Below are positions 9,688 through 18,199 of a stretch of 64,000 bases of DNA, in pieces; position 1 is the stretch's first letter; each line of letters opens with the position of its first letter. The notes beneath the pieces are model-generated. The model worked only from the letters and a program-made list of their open reading frames with translations, was not told the DNA's origin and did not search any database. The DNA is from Bradyrhizobium manausense (GTDB lineage: Bacteria > Pseudomonadota > Alphaproteobacteria > Rhizobiales > Xanthobacteraceae), in the NCBI RefSeq assembly GCF_018129685.1, contig NZ_JAFCLG010000005.1, forward strand, positions 334,297 to 398,296. The letters run 5' to 3'. Position numbers and translations under genes: made by a program.

Positions 9688-10782
9688 ATGAACGCGCCAG
9701 CCAAATCCGCCGCCAAACGTCGGCTTCTGCTCGCCTCCGACCGGAGCGATGCGAGCACGGAGCTCGCCAGCATCCTGAAGGTGGTCGGCGAAGTCTCGAC
9801 CGTGACGACGCAGGAGATCCCGGAGCAGCCGTCGCGCGATCTCTCCGGCCTCGTCGTCGACATCAACCTGCGCTCGCCCGAAAGCGTGCAGCGGGTGCGC
9901 AACAAGCTGCGCGGCGAAGGCTATCGCGCGATGCCGCGGCTGTTCGTGCTGGCCGATGCGCTGCATCATGGCACCATGCAGGCCTGGGCGCTTGGCGCCA
10001 CCGACACCATCTCGCGCCCGCTGCAGCCCGAGGCGATCCTGCAGCGCATTCGCGCTGCGTTTCCAGACACCGCGACCTATGACGCGACCGATCGCGGCAA
10101 GACGCTCAACCGCGGCGTCGAGGCGGCGCATGCGGTCCTGAGCAAGATGTTCGAGAAGCTGCCGCTCGGCGTGCCCTTGACGTTCGACGATGTCGTCGCT
10201 GCCGAGAACAAGATCCTGAAGGCCATCAAGCACTCTTCGCTGCGCGAATGGCTCACCACCGTCGGCTGCCACCATGTCGGCAGCTATCGGCATTGCCTGT
10301 TCGTCACCGGTTTCGCCGTTGCGTTCGCCCAGCATCTGGGCATGCGCGAGGACGATCAGCGCCGCCTGACCCGCGCCGCCCTGCTGCACGATGTCGGCAA
10401 GGCCTTCGTTTCCTCGAGCCTGCTCGACAAGGCCGGCAAGCTCACCGACGAGGAAATGGCCGAAGTCCGCCAGCATCCGCGCCGCGGCTATGACGCGCTC
10501 GCCGCCCAAGGCGGTTTCCCGCCGGAGATGCTCGACGTCGTGCTGCATCACCACGAATTCCTCGATGGCAGCGGCTATCCGAACAGCCTGTCGTCGAACC
10601 AGATCAGCGACATCGTGCGCCTGACGACGATCGTCGATATCTATGCCGCCTTGGTCGAGAAGCGCGCCTATCGCATGCCCTTCACGCACGAGCGCGCCTT
10701 CACGATGATGGAAGGCATGGGCGGCAAGCTGGACCAGCAGCTGCTGCAGGCGTTCCGGCCGGTGGCGCTGGGATCTTTCTGA
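9688..10782 (+). CDS. HD-GYP-type phosphodiesterase with receiver-like domain
   Basis: A 364-residue protein. Residues 10-125 look like a response-regulator receiver fold (strand RRLLLASD, then LVVDINLRS, then an ALGATDTISRPL end), but the usual phospho-acceptor pocket is weak, so it may be a pseudo-receiver. Residues 190-350 form an HD domain with LLHDVGK (His234-Asp235) and HHEFLDGSGYP (288-298), the signature of HD-GYP enzymes that hydrolyse cyclic di-GMP. It most likely lowers cyclic di-GMP in response to an unknown input. It is a single gene with its own upstream region; a histidine kinase is not encoded nearby. Confidence 0.9.
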   Translation: MNAPAKSAAKRRLLLASDRSDASTELASILKVVGEVSTVTTQEIPEQPSRDLSGLVVDINLRSPESVQRVRNKLRGEGYRAMPRLFVLADALHHGTMQAWALGATDTISRPLQPEAILQRIRAAFPDTATYDATDRGKTLNRGVEAAHAVLSKMFEKLPLGVPLTFDDVVAAENKILKAIKHSSLREWLTTVGCHHVGSYRHCLFVTGFAVAFAQHLGMREDDQRRLTRAALLHDVGKAFVSSSLLDKAGKLTDEEMAEVRQHPRRGYDALAAQGGFPPEMLDVVLHHHEFLDGSGYPNSLSSNQISDIVRLTTIVDIYAALVEKRAYRMPFTHERAFTMMEGMGGKLDQQLLQAFRPVALGSF

Positions 10783-10802
10783 CGCAGCAAACTCCGCTGC
10801 TG

Positions 10803-10926
10803 TAGGGTGGGCAAGGGCGCGCTCTTCGCGCGCCGTGCCCACCATCTTTCAACGACTGCAACAGACGCGGTGGGCACACCATCGGGGCGCGCGTTCGCGC
10901 GCCCCGATGGCTTTGCCCACCCTACG
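10803..10926. repeat. Palindromic intergenic repeat
   Basis: The inverted pair GTAGGGTGGGCAAGGGCG... and ...GGCTTTGCCCACCCTACGA spans the gap between convergent genes. Two inner hairpins built on GCGCGCTCTTCGCGCGC and GGGGCGCGCGTTCGCGCGCC lie inside. This arrangement is the common GTAGGGTGGGC intergenic element of Bradyrhizobium, as far as I recall. Confidence 0.8.
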
Positions 10927-10932
10927 ACATCA

Positions 10933-12513
10933 CTACCCCACCATCTTCCGCAACTCGGCCTTCGCCACCTTCTCCAAGGTCGAGCGCGGCATGTCGTCGA
11001 CAAGCCTGATCTCGCGCGGCACCTTGAAGTCGGCAAGGCCCTTGCGGCAGGCGGCCATCACGCGGTCCTGCAAATCAGGTGGCGCGCCCGCGACACCGCC
11101 ATGCGGGATGATGAAGACGACAGGCACCTCGTCCAGCATCGGATGCTTCTTCGCCACCACGGCCGCTTCGCGGACGCCGGCAACGACGGCGATCACCTGC
11201 TCGATCTCGGAGGCCGCGACGTTCTCGCCGCCCACCTTCAGCATGTCCTTGGCGCGGTCACCGAACTTGATGAAACCGTTCGTCAGCCGCTCGACGCGGT
11301 CGCCGGTGAGGAAGAAACCGTGCTCGTCAAAACTCTCGCGCGTCGCCTTCTCGTTGTGGAGATATTCGGCGAACAGCGAGAGCCCGGGGATGCCCTTGAT
11401 CGCGAGATTGCCGGTGTCGCCGACCGCGGTCGGCCGCCCGTCATCGTCGGTGATGCGGATCTGATATTCGCCCGCGGCGCGGCCGATCGACATCGGGATG
11501 TTGGGCTGATCGACCTCGCCGATGATGCCGTGGGTGATGGTCTCGGTCATGCCCCACCAGCCGATGATCTTGACGCCGAACGCGGCGAAGGGCGGCGGCT
11601 CGTTCACCGCGGTGCCCCATAGACGGAATTTGTGATCCTTAGGGATCTCCTGCTCGAGCAGCGCCTTCATGCAGAACGGGATCGTCGAGGTCCAGGTCGA
11701 GCCGTGCTCGCGCGCCACGCCCCAGAACCGGCTCGCGGAAAAGCGCGGCTGGATCACGCAAGATCCGCCGACCCAGAGCGTTGCGAGCATCGAATAGGCC
11801 AGCGCATTGGTGTGAAACAGCGGCAGATAGGTCTGGTGCACGTCGCTCGCATGCAAATCCTCATGCGCGGCATTGATCTTGGCACCCCACAGCGCGTTGG
11901 CATGGGTCCAGAGCACCGCCTTCGGGCGCGATGTCGTGCCGGACGTGTATTGCACGCTGCATGGTGCGAGCGGATCGGTGGTGCGCCTGGGACGATCGGC
12001 GCTGTCGGCGAACAGGGATTCGAAGCTGTCGCCGCGCGCGACCGCTTGCGCGGGCGCAGCGCCTGCATCGTGTGACGTCACCGCCATCCAGCTGACGTTG
12101 CGGCAGTTCTGTGCGACGATTTCCGCATAGGCCGGCTGCGTGATCGCGGCGACCGCGCCGCAATGGTCGGCAAAATACTCCATCTCGGCCGGCGCCGAGC
12201 GGGTGTTGGTGGTCACGGCGATGGCCCCCAGCTCGACGCAGGCGAACCAGGCCAGCAATGCCTCGATGCAATTGTCCAGGTGAATGAGCACATACTCGCC
12301 CGGCTTCACGCCGCGTCTGGCGAGCCCCGCCGCGAGCGCACCGACCCGCTCGTGAAACTCGCCATAGCTCCAGTGTCGCGCTGGCGCGTCGAAAGGTGCC
12401 CAGATCAGGAACGGATGATCGCGGCGCACTTCGGCGCGCATCTTCAGCAGCCAGGGCACATCGAGCCCGTCAAACGGGCCAACGATCCCCGCGGCGGTTT
12501 GTTGAATGGCCAT
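10933..12513 (-). CDS. AMP-binding acyl-CoA ligase-like protein
   Basis: A 526-residue member of the acyl-adenylate-forming family. The P-loop-like motif YTSGTTSRPKAV, the motif GWWGMTETI, the ATP-binding aspartate in FFLTGDRVER, and the C-terminal hinge and lysine region (GENVAASEIEQ, PRSTLEKVAKAELRK) are all present. It would activate a carboxylic acid with ATP and transfer it to CoA. The family includes crotonobetaine/carnitine-CoA ligase and fatty-acyl-CoA ligases; the substrate is not clear. Start ATG 12513 begins the conserved region; the frame upstream crosses a repeat. A VOC protein gene lies about 210 bases upstream on the same strand, beyond the repeat at 12585-12715. Confidence 0.9.
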   Translation of the reverse strand: MAIQQTAAGIVGPFDGLDVPWLLKMRAEVRRDHPFLIWAPFDAPARHWSYGEFHERVGALAAGLARRGVKPGEYVLIHLDNCIEALLAWFACVELGAIAVTTNTRSAPAEMEYFADHCGAVAAITQPAYAEIVAQNCRNVSWMAVTSHDAGAAPAQAVARGDSFESLFADSADRPRRTTDPLAPCSVQYTSGTTSRPKAVLWTHANALWGAKINAAHEDLHASDVHQTYLPLFHTNALAYSMLATLWVGGSCVIQPRFSASRFWGVAREHGSTWTSTIPFCMKALLEQEIPKDHKFRLWGTAVNEPPPFAAFGVKIIGWWGMTETITHGIIGEVDQPNIPMSIGRAAGEYQIRITDDDGRPTAVGDTGNLAIKGIPGLSLFAEYLHNEKATRESFDEHGFFLTGDRVERLTNGFIKFGDRAKDMLKVGGENVAASEIEQVIAVVAGVREAAVVAKKHPMLDEVPVVFIIPHGGVAGAPPDLQDRVMAACRKGLADFKVPREIRLVDDMPRSTLEKVAKAELRKMVG

Positions 12514-12584
12514 GCGTCCTCCCGTGCAGCCTGCATCTTGATGGCGGCTGCCTTTTGATGATTGCGTCTTCCTGCCATCTCCAC

Positions 12585-12715
12585 TCGTCATGGCTGGGCT
12601 TGACCCGGCCATCCACGCCTTGCCACGCGCGACTAAGAACGTGGATGCCCGGGCCTTCGCCGCGCCGAAGCGGCTTCGTCCGCGCAGGCGGGACGAGCCC
12701 GGGCATGACGATCGA
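12585..12715. repeat. Palindromic intergenic repeat
   Basis: The outer pair CTCGTCATGGCTGGGCTTG and GAGCCCGGGCATGACGA and the inner pair CCATCCACG / CGTGGATGCC show another dispersed element of the chromosomal backbone. It separates the AMP-binding gene from the VOC gene. Confidence 0.75.
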
Positions 12716-12722
12716 GACTATC

Positions 12723-13142
12723 CTATCGATCACCATCCTCGTACGACGAAATCTCGATCAGGCTGCCATCCGGATCCCGGCAATAGACCGAGCGCAGCGT
12801 ACCGCGGGCGCCTTGCTTGCGAACCGGGCCTTCTTCGATCGCGACGCCATGGGCCTGCAAATGCGCCACCACCTCCTCGGGCGTCGAGGACGTCAGGAAG
12901 CACAGATCCTCGCTGCCGGCGGTCTGATGGTCCGCGGTGAACCAGTCCACCTTGTCGGCGTCGCGCGGGCGGACATTGATCTTCTGTTGACCAAATTGCA
13001 GCGAGGTCCGCGGCGCTTTGCCGCCGCCGGGCTCGAACACCTTGACTTCCATGCCGAGGATCTTGCGATACCACTCGGTGGTGACAGCGACGTCGGTGAC
13101 GTTGATGACGAGGTGATCGAGGGCCTGAACCTTGACCGGCAT
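12723..13142 (-). CDS. VOC superfamily (glyoxalase/dioxygenase-like) protein
   Basis: A 139-residue vicinal-oxygen-chelate protein with two beta-alpha-beta-beta-beta modules. Module 1 begins QALDHLVINVTDVAVTTEWY with metal ligand His9; module 2 ends CRDPDGSLIEISSY with the Glu ligand. The family covers glyoxalase I, extradiol dioxygenases and fosfomycin-resistance enzymes, and short single-chain forms like this one remain mostly unassigned. Start ATG 13142 follows AAAGGATTACGGC. It is probably metal-dependent and cytosolic. Confidence 0.88.
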   Translation of the reverse strand: MPVKVQALDHLVINVTDVAVTTEWYRKILGMEVKVFEPGGGKAPRTSLQFGQQKINVRPRDADKVDWFTADHQTAGSEDLCFLTSSTPEEVVAHLQAHGVAIEEGPVRKQGARGTLRSVYCRDPDGSLIEISSYEDGDR

Positions 13143-13275
13143 GCCGTAATCCTTTCGTCGCCATGAAGCCAGCGCACTGTTCGGGCGCGGCGGGCCTTGT
13201 TACAACGCCGCCGCCGCCGTTTTCAAGACGACCGGCTTTCACGCTTTCAAGAACAACATCGGGAGAACCCTTGAC

Positions 13276-14250
13276 ATGATCACTCGCCGTACCGCGCTGG
13301 GCTTGCTGGCGGCCACGCCTCTTGCGGCCAGCCCGCTGTCGAAGGCTCTTGCCGCGGATTATCCGTCCCGGCCGGTGAAGTTCGTGGTGGGTTACCCGCC
13401 GGGCGGCGCCACCGACATTCTGGCGCGCCTGATCGGCCAGCGCCTGTCCGAGCGGCTCGGCCAGCAATTCGTGATCGAGAACAAGCCGGGCGCCGGCAAC
13501 AACATCGGCACCGAATCCGTCGTCAATGCCGAGCCCGACGGCTACACCGTGCTGCTGGTCAATCCGGCCAACTACATCAACACGACGCTCTACGCCAACC
13601 TCAAGTTCAACTTCGTTCGCGACATCGCGCCGATCGCCGCCTTCCAGCGCACGCCGAACGTGATGACCGTCAACAAGGACGTGCCGGCCAAGACCGTCGC
13701 CGAGTTCATCGACTACGTGAAGGCCAATCCCGGCAAGGTGAACATGGCCTCCTCCGGCAACGGCACTTCGGTCCATCTGTCCGGCGAAATGTTCATGGCG
13801 ATGACGGGCTGCAAGATGCAGCACGTGCCCTATCGCGGTGCGGCGCCTGCGATCACCGACATGCTCGGCGGCCAGGTGCAGGTGATCTTCGACAACATGC
13901 CCTCGATCATCCAGCACATCCGCTCCGGCTCGCTTCGCGCGCTCGGCGTCACCACGGCGCAGCGCTCGCCGCAGCTGCCTGACGTGCCTGCGATCGGCGA
14001 GACCGTGAAAGACTACGAGGCGAGCGCGCTGTTCGGCATGGGCGCGCCGAAGAACATGCCCAAGGACCTGATCGCCAAGCTCAGCAACGAGGTCAACACG
14101 CTCATGAAGGAGCCCGAGATGACCAAGCGCCTGGTCGAGCTCGGCGGCGATCCGCTGGTCGAGACGCCGGAAGCGTTCGGTCAGGAGATCGAGGCCGAGA
14201 CCGCCAAGTGGAAGAAGGTCGTCGAGTTCGCCGGCCTCAAGGTCGAGTAG
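13276..14250 (+). CDS. Bug/TctC-type substrate-binding protein
   Basis: A 324-residue periplasmic receptor of the tripartite tricarboxylate transporter family. It has an exported start (MITRRTALGLLAATPLAASPLSKALA, with the RR pair suggesting Tat) and then YPSRPVKFVVGYPPGGATDILAR, IENKPGAGNNIGTE and VPYRGAAPAITDMLGGQVQVIFD. These receptors bind carboxylates or similar small molecules. No TctA/TctB membrane genes are adjacent, which is usual for orphan Bug receptors. A strong terminator follows at 14278-14301. Confidence 0.92.
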   Translation: MITRRTALGLLAATPLAASPLSKALAADYPSRPVKFVVGYPPGGATDILARLIGQRLSERLGQQFVIENKPGAGNNIGTESVVNAEPDGYTVLLVNPANYINTTLYANLKFNFVRDIAPIAAFQRTPNVMTVNKDVPAKTVAEFIDYVKANPGKVNMASSGNGTSVHLSGEMFMAMTGCKMQHVPYRGAAPAITDMLGGQVQVIFDNMPSIIQHIRSGSLRALGVTTAQRSPQLPDVPAIGETVKDYEASALFGMGAPKNMPKDLIAKLSNEVNTLMKEPEMTKRLVELGGDPLVETPEAFGQEIEAETAKWKKVVEFAGLKVE

Positions 14251-14277
14251 CGATCTCGTGATCGACCGGAAATGGAG

Positions 14278-14301
14278 CCCCGCCGAAAGGCGGGGTTTTT
14301 T
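14278..14301 (+). terminator. Terminator of the Bug receptor gene
   Basis: Stem CCCCGCC / GGCGGGG with a GAAA loop, followed by six T. It lies 28 bases after the stop codon. Confidence 0.93.
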
Positions 14302-14352
14302 GTGGGAGGGTTCCTGCTTGACGGTTTTTCGTTCGCGTATATACTAAACCTT

Positions 14353-14805
14353 ATGGTTAAGTATCTAGACGAGACGCTCGATCGTACCTTTGCGGCGCTG
14401 TCCGATCCGACGCGGCGTGCGCTGCTCGCGCGGCTCGTCGAGAACGATCATTTGTCGGTCAGCGAGCTGGCAGCGCCGTTCGCGATCTCGCTCCCGGCCA
14501 TCATGAAGCATCTCGACGTGCTCTCGGATGCGGGCCTGATCGTGCGCGAGAAGACCGGGCGCACCGTGGCCTGCCGGCTCACCGCGCAGCCGATGGAGCA
14601 GGCGATGAACTGGCTCAATCGCTACGCGCAATTCTGGTCCGAGAGTTTCGACCGCCTTGCCGCCTTTGTGGAGGACAAACCATGGTCAGCGCAGTCGCCG
14701 ACGCCGCCGAACGGACAATCGAAGGTCCGAGCCTCACGCTCACGCGCCGGCTCCGGGCGCGGCCGGAAAAAGTCTTCGCCGCCTGGACGCAGGCCGAGCA
14801 GCTAG
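14353..14805 (+). CDS. ArsR-family transcriptional regulator
   Basis: A 150-residue winged-helix protein. The ArsR core is at residues 1-110: ETLDRTFAALSDPTRRALL, the recognition helix AISLPAIMKHLDVLSDAGL, and the wing IVREKTGRTVACRL. No metal-binding cysteines are present, so it fits the branch paired with SRPBCC (AHSA1) genes rather than metal sensors. ATG 14353 lies just after an AT-rich TATATACTAAACC segment that may hold the promoter. The reading frame runs 124 bases into the next gene, adding a basic tail of about 40 residues that most relatives lack as I recall them. Confidence 0.88.
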   Translation: MVKYLDETLDRTFAALSDPTRRALLARLVENDHLSVSELAAPFAISLPAIMKHLDVLSDAGLIVREKTGRTVACRLTAQPMEQAMNWLNRYAQFWSESFDRLAAFVEDKPWSAQSPTPPNGQSKVRASRSRAGSGRGRKKSSPPGRRPSS

Positions 14806-15149
14806 TGCAATGGTTCGGGCCGCCGAGCATGAAGCCGGCGACGTTGAATGCGGAGCTCGATGTCCGCAGCGGCGGCCGCTACCGCATCTCCTTTACCCGC
14901 GACGACGGCGAATATTTCGAAGCCGGCGGCATCTATCGCGAGGTCGTGCCGAACGAGCGGCTGGTGTTCACCTGGGCGTGGCATTCGACGCCGGAGCGCG
15001 AATCGCTGGTGACGATCACGTTGAAGCCCGAGGATTCCGGAACGCTGATGATCTTTCATCATGCCCAGTTCTTCGACGAAACCGCGCGCGACAACCATCA
15101 GCGCGGCTGGAGCTCGTTCTTCGACAAACTCGAGGGCTTCGTCGCCTGA
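14682..15149 (+). CDS. SRPBCC (AHSA1-like) domain protein
   Basis: A 155-residue helix-grip protein: TRRLRARPEKVFAAWTQAEQLVQWFGP at the start, a central RYRISF...YFEAGGIYREV segment, and a C-terminal long helix (DNHQRGWSSFFDKLEGFV). The family is related to the C-terminal part of Aha1 and binds hydrophobic ligands. In this operon context (ArsR upstream, DUF899 downstream) the ligand is unknown; this pairing is very common in rhizobia. It overlaps the ArsR reading frame by 124 bases and is the better protein of the two across the overlap. Confidence 0.9.
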   Translation: MVSAVADAAERTIEGPSLTLTRRLRARPEKVFAAWTQAEQLVQWFGPPSMKPATLNAELDVRSGGRYRISFTRDDGEYFEAGGIYREVVPNERLVFTWAWHSTPERESLVTITLKPEDSGTLMIFHHAQFFDETARDNHQRGWSSFFDKLEGFVA

Positions 15150-15170
15150 TCCCAGCCAGAGGAGGATATC

Positions 15171-15902
15171 ATGCAACATCAGATCGTCTCGCGCGAGCAA
15201 TGGCTCGCCGCCCGCAAAGCCCATCTGGCGCATGAGAAGGCGTTCACGCAGGCCCGCGAGCGCCTGGCCGAGGAACGCCGGGCATTGCCCTGGGTGAAAG
15301 TCGACAGGAACTACGTGTTCGAGGGGCCGGCCGGCAAGGTGACGCTCGGCGAACTCTTCAGGGGCCGTCCGCAGCTCGTGATCCAGCACGTGATGTTCGC
15401 GCCGGACTGGGATGCGGCCTGCAAGAGCTGCTCGTTCTGGGCCGACGGCTTCGAGCGCATGGTGCCGCATCTGGCGGCGCGCGACACCACCATGGTCGCG
15501 ATCTCGCTGGCCCCTAGCGAAAAGCTCGAGGCCTTCAAGAAGCGCATGGGCTGGACCTTCGACTGGGTGTCGTCGGGCGACAACGACTTCAACCGCGACA
15601 CCGGGGTCTCGTTCACGCGTGAAGAGATCGAGAGCGGGGTGCCAAAGTACAATTTCGGCACCACGGGATTCTACGGCCCGGAGCTTCCCGGCATCAGCGT
15701 GTTCTATCGCAATGATGCCGGCGAGATCTTCCACACCTATTCATGTTTCGCGCGCGGCCTCGACATGATGAACGCGGCCTACCAATATCTCGACCTCACC
15801 CCGCTCGGCCGTCACGAGGACGGTTTGCCCTATCCGATGGACTGGGTGCGCCTGCGCGACCAGTACGAGCCGCAGGCGAAAGGCGCGTGCTGCCACGGGT
15901 GA
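15171..15902 (+). CDS. DUF899 thioredoxin-like protein
   Basis: A 243-residue protein of the DUF899 family, which has a thioredoxin-like fold. Seen here: ERRALPWVKVDRNYVFEGP near residue 35, FRGRPQLVIQHVMFAP, then CKSCSFWADGF, where the CxxC pair sits in the usual active-site region, and the C-terminal CCHG. The start ATG 15171 follows AGGAGGATATC. It is the third gene of the ArsR operon, and the gap of 21 bases suggests cotranscription. The biochemical role of DUF899 proteins is not established; a thiol-redox role is inference from the CxxC. Confidence 0.9.
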   Translation: MQHQIVSREQWLAARKAHLAHEKAFTQARERLAEERRALPWVKVDRNYVFEGPAGKVTLGELFRGRPQLVIQHVMFAPDWDAACKSCSFWADGFERMVPHLAARDTTMVAISLAPSEKLEAFKKRMGWTFDWVSSGDNDFNRDTGVSFTREEIESGVPKYNFGTTGFYGPELPGISVFYRNDAGEIFHTYSCFARGLDMMNAAYQYLDLTPLGRHEDGLPYPMDWVRLRDQYEPQAKGACCHG

Positions 15903-15929
15903 TGGGGCGCTTTCGGCCTACATCAAAGG

Positions 15930-16115
15930 TGTCATCGCCCGGCTTGACCGGGCGATCCAGTACTCCGAGAGGGAAGTGTCTGAATCGAGAAGCTGCGGCG
16001 TACTGGATTCCCGCTTGCCGCCTTCGCCAAAGCTTCGGCGCGCCTGGACCTCAACCCCGGCGAAGCCTTGGCGTAGCCGGGTCGCGGGGAATAACAGGGG
16101 CGATAGCGTGCCTCA
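15930..16115. repeat. Palindromic intergenic repeat
   Basis: TCATCGCCCGGCTTGACCGGGCGATCCAGTAC is a strong hairpin at the left; GCGGCGTACTGGATTCCCGC pairs with the CCAGTAC part, and a CCCCGGCGAAGCC...AGCCGGG segment closes the right side. It is related to the copy at 9385-9500 and lies between convergent genes. Confidence 0.75.
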
Positions 16116-16126
16116 ATCCGGCTTAG

Positions 16127-17383
16127 CTACTTCTTCGCGTCGGCCTCTTCCGTGCCTTTGCACGAGATCAGCATCGTATAGGCGCGGGCGTTGCCGGCGA
16201 TCTCGGTGGTCTTGAGCTCGCCCTTCGGCTCGGCCGTCTGGTACGGCACCACGGAATTGTCGAGGAAGTCGCGCAGCGCGCCAGTCTTGATGGCGAAATT
16301 GATGTTTTCGGGGATGTCGCCGGTCAGCGCGGCAATGCGCAATCCAGGGAGCTTTGCCGTGACCACGCCGACGATCTGACCGCTGGTGTCGAACAGCGGG
16401 CCGCCGCTATTGCCCGGCTGCACCGGGGCACTGATCTGCAGGAAGCGCGTGTCGTTGCGCATGCCGCTGAGCGAACTGACGATCCCGGTCGTCACGGTGA
16501 AGTCAGACGTGAGCAAGCCGTGGTAGGGAAAGCCGATCGCGACGACGGAATCGCCGGAGTGGAACGAGCGATCGCGGATCCGGGCAAAGTCCTTGAATGT
16601 CGCCGTCGACGAAGGTTGCAGCAAAGCCAGATCGTTGCTCGCATCGGCAGACACCACGCGCAGCACCATCGCGGCTTCGCCGGTGAGATTGCCCTTGAGC
16701 TCGGTGCAACCGTCGATCACGTGGTTGTTGGTGACGATGTGTCCGGCAGCGCTGACCACGAAGCCGGTGCCGAAACCGGAAGCGCTCCTGGCCCCTTTGC
16801 CGGGTTTGCCGGCTGGCGGCGCGCCTTGCTTGTCTGCCGTGGCTGCCGGCTTCGCGGTGCCCTTGGTGAAATCGCCGGCCTTGTCGAGCCCGTCGGCCTT
16901 CACCTTGGTCACGCAATTGGCCAGTGCGGCGATCACTGGCCCGGTCGACCTCAGGTCGAAGTTCAGGACAGCGTGGCCGGCCGTCGCCACCATCAGGCTC
17001 GCCTTCTGGAACGTGCGCACGACGTTGAGCGGCATCACGGCCGTGAGCATGTCGGGCCGGTACGCCGTGGCGAACAGCCTGGCTTGCTCCTGCCCGTCGA
17101 AGGTCACGTCGATCGCGGCGTTCTCGCCCTTGTTGAAGTGGTAGTTGGGACTCGCAAAGGCGAGCGACCATATGCCGGAGGCATTCTGGCTCACGACGAG
17201 GATGACGCCGTTCGCGTAAGCCGCCGTCACCGCGCAATGGGAGAAGGCGCCCGTCTCGTCGTCGCTGAAGGCGCCGCCGGTCCAGCCGCCGACATTGACG
17301 CTGCCGAACGGTCCTTTCGCGTGCGCCGATCCGACGAGACATACCTGCAGCAGGGCTGCGGCGACGAACGACTTTAACCACAT
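16127..17383 (-). CDS. Secreted trypsin-like serine protease
   Basis: A 418-residue exported protein with a signal peptide (MWLKSFVAAALLQVCLVGSAHA). Residues 23-190 are an uncharacterised N-terminal domain, followed by a Gly/Ala/Pro/Lys-rich linker and then a trypsin-like domain with catalytic His (TNNHVIDGC), Asp (SNDLALLQP) and Ser (QPGNSGGPLFD). No PDZ domain follows, so it is not a full DegP. It probably acts in the periplasm or outside the cell. Start ATG 17383 begins the signal peptide; the upstream frame is not coding. The domain order, with a large unknown module before the protease, is recurrent in Bradyrhizobium as I recall. Confidence 0.88.
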   Translation of the reverse strand: MWLKSFVAAALLQVCLVGSAHAKGPFGSVNVGGWTGGAFSDDETGAFSHCAVTAAYANGVILVVSQNASGIWSLAFASPNYHFNKGENAAIDVTFDGQEQARLFATAYRPDMLTAVMPLNVVRTFQKASLMVATAGHAVLNFDLRSTGPVIAALANCVTKVKADGLDKAGDFTKGTAKPAATADKQGAPPAGKPGKGARSASGFGTGFVVSAAGHIVTNNHVIDGCTELKGNLTGEAAMVLRVVSADASNDLALLQPSSTATFKDFARIRDRSFHSGDSVVAIGFPYHGLLTSDFTVTTGIVSSLSGMRNDTRFLQISAPVQPGNSGGPLFDTSGQIVGVVTAKLPGLRIAALTGDIPENINFAIKTGALRDFLDNSVVPYQTAEPKGELKTTEIAGNARAYTMLISCKGTEEADAKK

Positions 17384-17511
17384 GACGTCCCCCAGAGCAT
17401 TTTGGCCGCATCTTAGCGGGGCTGGCGGCCGCCACGCAACCGGCAGTTGTCTGCGGCCGTCTCGTCCCGATGGGCGATTTCCCGGCTTGCCTTTGCTTTG
17501 TAACGCGGTAT

Positions 17512-17528
17512 ACTTTGCGATACAAAGT
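17512..17528. promoter_or_regulatory. Operator-like palindrome, copy 1
   Basis: ACTTTGCGATACAAAGT, a palindrome with six-base arms, lies 42 bases before the 17570 gene and next to a possible -10 element (GGTATACT). A second copy with one base changed lies at 18583-18599, and a winged-helix regulator is encoded between them. Confidence 0.6.
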
Positions 17529-17569
17529 GACTGGTAAAGCCGGTCCGTGAGCGTGGGTGGAGCGGAGCT

Positions 17570-18199
17570 TTGGCGTTGCCGATGCGCGATCTCGACAAGG
17601 CACTGGCCGACATCGTGGCGATCCGCAGTCAGATTGCGGCCGGCACGGCGTTCCGCGGCTACGGTCCGGCGACGATGGCTGCGACCGGCGCGGTCGCGCT
17701 GATGACTGCGATCCTGCAATTCTGGCTGCTGGGCGATCCCACGAGCGAGCCGCTCGGCTTTTTTCTGGGCTGGTTCGCGGCGGCGACGGTGTCCGGCCTG
17801 ATGATCTGGATCGAGATGCGTGCGCGTTCGCGCCGCCATCATTCGGGTCTAGCCGACGCCATGATCCATCAGGCGGTCGAGCAGTTCCTGCCCGCGGGCG
17901 TCGCCGGCGTTCTGCTCGCGGTGGTGATGTGGAAGTTCGCGTCCGAGACGCTGTGGCTGTTGCCGGGGCTGTGGCAGATCCTGGTGTCGCTCGGCATCTT
18001 CGCGTCGGCCCGCTCGCTGCCGCGCAGCGTCGCGTTCGCCGGGGCCTGGTACTTCATCTCGGGCTTTGCCGTGGTGGTGCTGGCGAGCCGCTCCCACATG
18101 CTCTCGCCATGGACCATGGGACTGCCCTTCGTCATCGGCCAGTCGGTGATGGCGGCCATTCTGTATCTCGCGTCCGGAGACAATGATGTCGAAGACTGA
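17570..18199 (+). CDS. Membrane protein, unknown
   Basis: A 209-residue protein (198-205 if a later start is used) with an N-terminal amphipathic stretch (DLDKALADIVAIRSQIAAG) and about five hydrophobic helices, including TMAATGAVALMTAILQFWLL, FFLGWFAAATVSGLMIW and LPFVIGQSVMAAILYL. I recognise no functional family. TTG 17570 has GGAGCGGAG just upstream and is my chosen start; ATG 17582 is the alternative. It overlaps the regulator gene by 17 bases, so the two are translated together. This pairing of a five-helix protein with a MarR/ArsR-like regulator suggests that the membrane protein is the regulated or sensing partner. Confidence 0.75.
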   Translation: MALPMRDLDKALADIVAIRSQIAAGTAFRGYGPATMAATGAVALMTAILQFWLLGDPTSEPLGFFLGWFAAATVSGLMIWIEMRARSRRHHSGLADAMIHQAVEQFLPAGVAGVLLAVVMWKFASETLWLLPGLWQILVSLGIFASARSLPRSVAFAGAWYFISGFAVVVLASRSHMLSPWTMGLPFVIGQSVMAAILYLASGDNDVED

